NCBI RefSeq assembly: GCF_032362555.1
Contig: NC_083522.1
Span: 9,264,501 to 9,328,500 of the forward strand
Origin: Amyelois transitella
Taxonomy: Eukaryota > Arthropoda > Insecta > Lepidoptera > Pyralidae
Direction of reading: 5' to 3'
DNA: 64,000 nt
Of the stretch, positions 61,101-64,000 are shown one piece after another. The notes beneath the pieces are model-generated. The model had not been told where the DNA came from and did no database searches. It was given only the letters and a program-made list of their open reading frames with translations. The position numbers were made by a program, and so were the translations under genes. How positions within the stretch are numbered: position 1 is the stretch's first letter; the number at the start of each line of letters is the position of its first letter.

Positions 61101-61375
61101 TATTTTTTAGTGCCGTGTGGTCCCCGGCACCAGTACAAAAAAGAATAGGACCACTCCATCTCTTTCCCATGGATGTCGTAAAAGGCGACTAAGGAATAGG
61201 CTTATAAACTTGAGATTCTTTTTTAGGCGATGGGCTAGCAACCTGTCACTATTTGAATCTCAATTCTATCATTAAGCCAAATAGCTGAATGTGGCCATTC
61301 AGTCTTTTCAGGACTGTTGGTTCTGTCTACCCCGCAAGGGATATAGACGTGACCATATGTATGTATGTATGTATG

Positions 61376-61406
<31 letters not shown>

Positions 61407-62385
61407 ATTTATTTATTTATTTAAACTTTATGCACATAAAATGTACAACAGGTGGACTTAATGCCACAAGGCATTCTCTGCCAGTTGAACCTTTGGACCG
61501 AACTGAGATGGATGTACAGTAGTGTGATAACTGTAAAATAAAAAATTATATAAATACTAATAGGTTACTTAATACACTTGCGTATAATATATTACAAACA
61601 TAAGTATGACTATATAATATATATATATATACGTATATACACTCAATATAAAATAAACATACATATACTACATAAGGTGGATGATTGTGTAAAGTTTAAG
61701 GAAATTATAACTAAACGAGATTGAATTCAGAGAGTTGTGTATGTGGATGAAGCGAAAGAAGTGTGCAGGCATCGTTGCAAGTGGTTATATAAAATTACTA
61801 GCTGTGCCCGCGACTTCGTCCGCGTGGAATAGTTATTTTGGACATCATTGAAGCCCTCAAGGATGATTAATTTGCCCCGCTTTTTTTTTTTATAAATTTC
61901 CATTTTTTCGTTGCTCCTAAAAGCTGCAGCGTGTTATTTAGCCTAAAGACTTCCACGATAAATGGTCTATTCACCACAAAAAGAATTTTTCAATTCGAAT
62001 CAGTGGTTCCTGAGATACGCGCGTTCAAACAAAAAAACAAACTCTTCAGCTTTATAATGTTACTATAAATAAAAGTTATGACATTAAAACTTTTAACGTA
62101 ATAATGGTTTATACGAGTAGTTTGAATTGATGGCATTTTATTTTGAAACTAAAAAAAACGACGCATCCTTTTGTAGTAAAGGTAGAGCGCACTAAATTTT
62201 AACCCCCATCACAATAAGATGAGTGTTAATTTATATAAATTTCTCTTGCCCAACAGGAACTTTTCATAGAAGTGGAAGCGTTCTGCATAGAGTTCAGCCG
62301 TATTCGGGAGGCGGCCGCTTTGTTCAGGTTGCTCAAGCAATTGGACTCCGGCGAGGGCTCCCACAAGGACTCCAAGGAGAACTGA
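55137..62385 (+). CDS. CNOT11: CCR4-NOT transcription complex subunit 11
   Basis: Subunit of the CCR4-NOT mRNA deadenylase complex that pairs with CNOT10 on the CNOT1 N-terminus. Exons: 55137-55189, 55288-55379, 55858-56081, 56668-56828, 57302-57449, 58138-58257, 59236-59424, 60033-60172, 60841-61006, 62257-62385. All introns are GT-AG, all phases agree, and the total is 1422 nt (473 aa). Start [18 protein letters not shown]. The N-terminal helical part includes [20 protein letters not shown]. The C-terminal conserved domain holds [74 protein letters not shown] and [20 protein letters not shown]. Exon 7 begins with a Lys/Glu-rich linker. The introns carry several repeats; the 3' part of exon 7 is tandemly duplicated in its intron, and the terminal exon has a decayed copy downstream. 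Confidence 0.97.
55736..55810. repeat. Foldback with 25-bp arms
   Basis: Core arms GTACTGTTGAGACAGTA and its inverse are perfect; outer bases pair with one mismatch. Second CNOT11 intron. Confidence 0.85.
56985..57262 (-). mobile_element. Family A repeat with expanded tail
   Basis: Minus copy with an extra ATT/ATA-rich stretch near 57010. It ends about 40 bp before CNOT11 exon 5. Confidence 0.75.
57460..57755 (-). mobile_element. Family B SINE, full length
   Basis: Antisense TTCTTCCTCCTGGCTTTAGT, starting 11 bp after the exon 5 donor of CNOT11; B box GGAATTCGAACC near the far end. Confidence 0.75.
57842..58080 (+). mobile_element. tRNA-derived SINE (family F), full length
   Basis: GTGGCGCAGCGGTAATACGC head and GGTTCGAATTCCGG B box. 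The (TA)n tail ends about 55 bp before CNOT11 exon 6. Confidence 0.87.
58281..58759 (+). mobile_element. Family A repeat interrupted by a family C insertion
   Basis: The family A head 58281-58308 resumes at about 58528 (CAAAAAAGAATAGGACCACT) and runs to the (TATG)n tail. The inserted segment is an antisense family C copy. Confidence 0.85.
58309..58527 (-). repeat. Family C repeat nested in family A
   Basis: Antisense copy starting AATTCAAAAATTTTATTCAT, with AACGTCAACTTCACAAT. Short similar bases (AATAT/AATAC) at both junctions suggest a target-site duplication. Confidence 0.75.
58785..58865 (+). repeat. tRNA-like sequence, probably a SINE head
   Basis: GGTCCATTGGTTAGCGCG and GTTCGAGTCCCAAC resemble A and B boxes, but the acceptor arms do not pair. 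Not a functional tRNA by eye. Confidence 0.45.
59050..59102 (+). mobile_element. Helitron 3'-end fragment
   Basis: TTCACGCGGACGAAGTCGCG hairpin followed by GGCAACAGCTAG. Confidence 0.6.
59331..59650 (+). repeat. Tandem duplication of CNOT11 exon 7 3' part
   Basis: Unit 59331-59482 repeats at 59483-59632 with one substitution in the exon part and a 2-bp length difference, and a third copy starts at 59633. Each full unit has ~94 bp of exon 7, its GTGATG donor and ~58 bp of intron. The extra exon part lacks the exon's 5' end and Lys/Glu linker. Confidence 0.9.
59728..59905 (+). repeat. Helitron-like or retroposon 5' fragment
   Basis: CTATTAATATTATAAATGCG, (TTTG)n and CACTGAACCAATCTTCATTA. Confidence 0.5.
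60322..60563 (-). mobile_element. Family A repeat with an internal deletion
   Basis: Minus copy. The segment between GACTGTTGGATCTG and the TATTTGAATCTC-type region is shortened; head complete. Confidence 0.8.
60577..60800 (-). mobile_element. Non-LTR retroelement ORF C-terminus (family D), longest copy
   Basis: Minus strand translates with frame breaks to [34 protein letters not shown], then [20 protein letters not shown] and stop, followed by an (ATGT)n tail. Shorter pieces: about 8262, 48357, 56232 and 61731. Confidence 0.7.
61110..61378 (+). mobile_element. Family A repeat, full length
   Basis: GTGCCG head to (TATG)4 tail, in the last CNOT11 intron. A (TTTTTA)n/(TTTA)n tract follows. 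Confidence 0.88.
61420..61530 (+). repeat. Retroposon tail fragment
   Basis: ACAGGTGGACTTAATGCCAC and GGCATTCTCTGCCAGTTGAA. Confidence 0.5.
61798..62068 (-). mobile_element. Lep1-like mini-Helitron, full length
   Basis: Minus copy; CTAG plus hairpin GCGACTTCGTCCGCG at the low end and CTTCAGCTTTATAATGTTAC at the high end. Confidence 0.8.
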
Positions 62386-62442
62386 CAGCTGGACGGTGAC
62401 GGGGAGTACGCTGACTGACTCACTGATTTACTGATCGCGGTA

Positions 62443-62448
62443 AATAAA
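62443..62448 (+). terminator. CNOT11 poly(A) signal AATAAA
   Basis: 58 bp after the stop codon. Confidence 0.7.
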
Positions 62449-62523
62449 GGTGATACATACGAGGCCGTTTTGAGGGCGTTAAAGCCGTTTCCGGGCGTTA
62501 AAGCCGTCCCGTTGTAACATACA

Positions 62524-62783
62524 ATACATACATACATATGGTCACGTCTATATCCCTTGCGGGGTAGACAGAGCCAACAGTCTTGAAAAGACTGAATGGC
62601 CACGTTCAGCTATTTGGCTTAATGATAGAATTGAGATTCAAATAGTGACAGGTTGCTAGCCCATCGCCTAAAAAGAATCCCAAGTTTGTAAGCCTATCCC
62701 TTAGTCGCCTTTTACGACATCCATGGGAAAGAGATGGAGTGGTCCTATTCATTTTTGTATTGGTGCCGGGAACCACACGGCAC
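62524..62783 (-). mobile_element. Family A repeat, full length
   Basis: Minus copy close to the family consensus, just past the CNOT11 poly(A) site. Confidence 0.9.
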
Positions 62784-63231
62784 ACGTAACATACAATAGA
62801 TTTTTTAATTCGAGTTTATTTTTAAAAGTCAATTTTAGTTGATTCTTATTTTTATCACCATAAAAATTAACATACTGTGCCGTACACACGTAGAAAGTGG
62901 GAAAAGGTAACGACGAATTTTTGTGGATTCTTTAAAAATATATAGGTTTTATCTATGGATTTGATTGCTACGTGCTGGCAACGTAGCTTTAGCGGTAAAT
63001 CCATGTATAATACTAAAGCATAAATGTAAGACTCCTGCACATAACATGACTCTGATGGGCTAGGCCTTTAATAATTCACGAATAAAAAGTAATCTTCACT
63101 CTATTTCTAACTTTGAGGTTAACTGGAACTGTAAAAAGTGAGAACGGGGCTGACATGTCAAGATAAATTTAAAAGCCCACAAATGAATAATAATAATAAA
63201 ATATAGAATTAAGAGAATATAAGACATTTTT

Positions 63232-63671
63232 CCTTTCAACGTTCGTGAATAAGAGAGCCGAAGCCGAAGACTCCGAAGAGGTTTCCCACAAAGACGCCAA
63301 GAAATAAAAAATATAATAATAATAATAAATATATACGGGACAAATTACACTGATTGAGTTAGCCCTGAAGTAAGTTCGAAACTTGTGTTACGAGATACTA
63401 ACTCAAAGATACTATATTTTATAACAAATACTTATATAGATAAACATCCAAGACCCAGGCCAATCAGAAAAAGTTCTTTTCTCATCATGCCCTGACCGGG
63501 ATTCGAACCCGGGACCTCCGGTGTCACAGACAAGCGTACTACCGCTGCGCCACAGAGGCCGTCAAGAAAGGCGTAGACGGGGAGGATTCTGACTGACTGA
63601 CCAATTTATCGCGTAGAATAAAGGAAAATCGCACACGCACATCAGCCTTCTTATTCACGAACGTTGAAAGG
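63232..63671. pseudogene. Decayed copy of the CNOT11 terminal exon between inverted repeats
   Basis: Perfect 23-bp inverted repeats (63232-63254 and 63649-63671) enclose sequence matching the end of CNOT11: SEEVSHKDAKK here against [12 protein letters not shown] in the gene. The match continues into the 3' UTR (GACGGGGAGGATTCTGACTG against GACGGGGAGTACGCTGACTG, then AATAAAGG). A SINE splits the copy. Confidence 0.75.
63305..63562 (-). mobile_element. tRNA-derived SINE (family F) with target-site duplication
   Basis: Minus copy flanked by the 7-bp repeat CAAGAAA (63298-63304 and 63563-63569). AT-rich tail at the low end, tRNA-like head (TGTGGCGCAGCGGTAGTACG) at the high end. Confidence 0.88.
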
Positions 63672-63738
63672 CAAGTTTTCAAGAATGTTGGCTCTGTCTA
63701 CCCCGCAAGGGTGCAAGACGTGACTATATGTATTGTAT
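63672..63738 (+). mobile_element. Family A 3' fragment
   Basis: TTGGCTCTGTCTACCCCGCA to GACGTGACTATATGTA, directly after the inverted-repeat unit. Confidence 0.7.
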
Positions 63739-63739
63739 T

Positions 63740-64000
63740 TTTTTATATATTTTACTCAATAACGATGTTACTTATATGCATCTCATCTCGTGCGCACACT
63801 GCGCAGATCGTTAGTATTATTTTATAGATAAGGTGGTTCTAATTTTAAGTTCCTCAATGTACCTAAATAGTTTTAGTAAGTAGAATAATTATTTGGTTCC
63901 TATAACAGAACTAAGATAACCTTACAATATAAGGGTCTGTTCACACCACGACGCGACGCGATACTTCAAGCACAATTTTTAAATAACAATTTATTATTAT
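63740..64000. other. Window end, nothing recognised
   Basis: AT-rich sequence without a supported gene or repeat. Confidence 0.3.

Noticed and set aside
62226..62603. 125-aa minus-strand ORF, and similar ORFs at 7687 and 58685 beginning [14 protein letters not shown]
   Set aside because: All are translations of the family A repeat; the one at 62226 also runs antisense through the CNOT11 terminal exon.
1..64000. Prokaryote-type features: CRISPR arrays, operons, Shine-Dalgarno sites, phage or plasmid genes
   Set aside because: The sequence is intron-containing insect DNA; no spaced direct-repeat array or bacterial gene was seen.

Overview
The window is nuclear DNA of an insect, almost certainly a moth or butterfly. 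Genes are split by GT-AG introns. AT-rich introns and intergenic DNA are crowded with short interspersed repeats of a lepidopteran type: a ~260-bp family ending in an (ATGT)n microsatellite, two tRNA-headed SINE families, and Lep1-like mini-Helitrons starting TCTATACTAATATTATAAAG and ending in a hairpin plus CTAG. Genes were assembled by eye from splice sites and reading phase. No database search was possible.

Layout. (1) 618-5985, plus: last six exons of a thioester/alpha-2-macroglobulin family gene; the 5' part lies outside the window. (2) 5986-11640: intergenic repeats. (3) 11768-12634, minus: single-exon F-actin capping protein alpha. (4) 13035-14224, plus: complex I subunit NDUFA11/B14.7, head-to-head with the capping protein across ~400 bp. 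(5) 15607-15846, minus: an unrecognised small membrane-protein ORF. (6) 18335-46596, minus: a 28-kb RIC3 gene (nicotinic acetylcholine receptor chaperone), followed exon by exon in matching phase except for one join. An apparently intact mariner sits in its last intron, and a cysteine-rich alternative last exon lies in its first intron. (7) 46600-55136: intergenic. (8) 55137-62385, plus: the complete ten-exon gene for CNOT11, a CCR4-NOT subunit (473 codons; all phases close). (9) 62386-64000: a decayed second copy of the CNOT11 terminal exon lies between 23-bp inverted repeats and is interrupted by a SINE with a target-site duplication.

The genes are unrelated housekeeping or neuronal genes; there is no operon or gene cluster. 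The unusual material is mostly structural: tandemly duplicated and decayed exons (macroglobulin gene, CNOT11), optional exons in RIC3, foldback elements, nested insertions, and a TATCGATA-rich element that also lies just upstream of CNOT11. I found no evidence for a wholly new multigene system.
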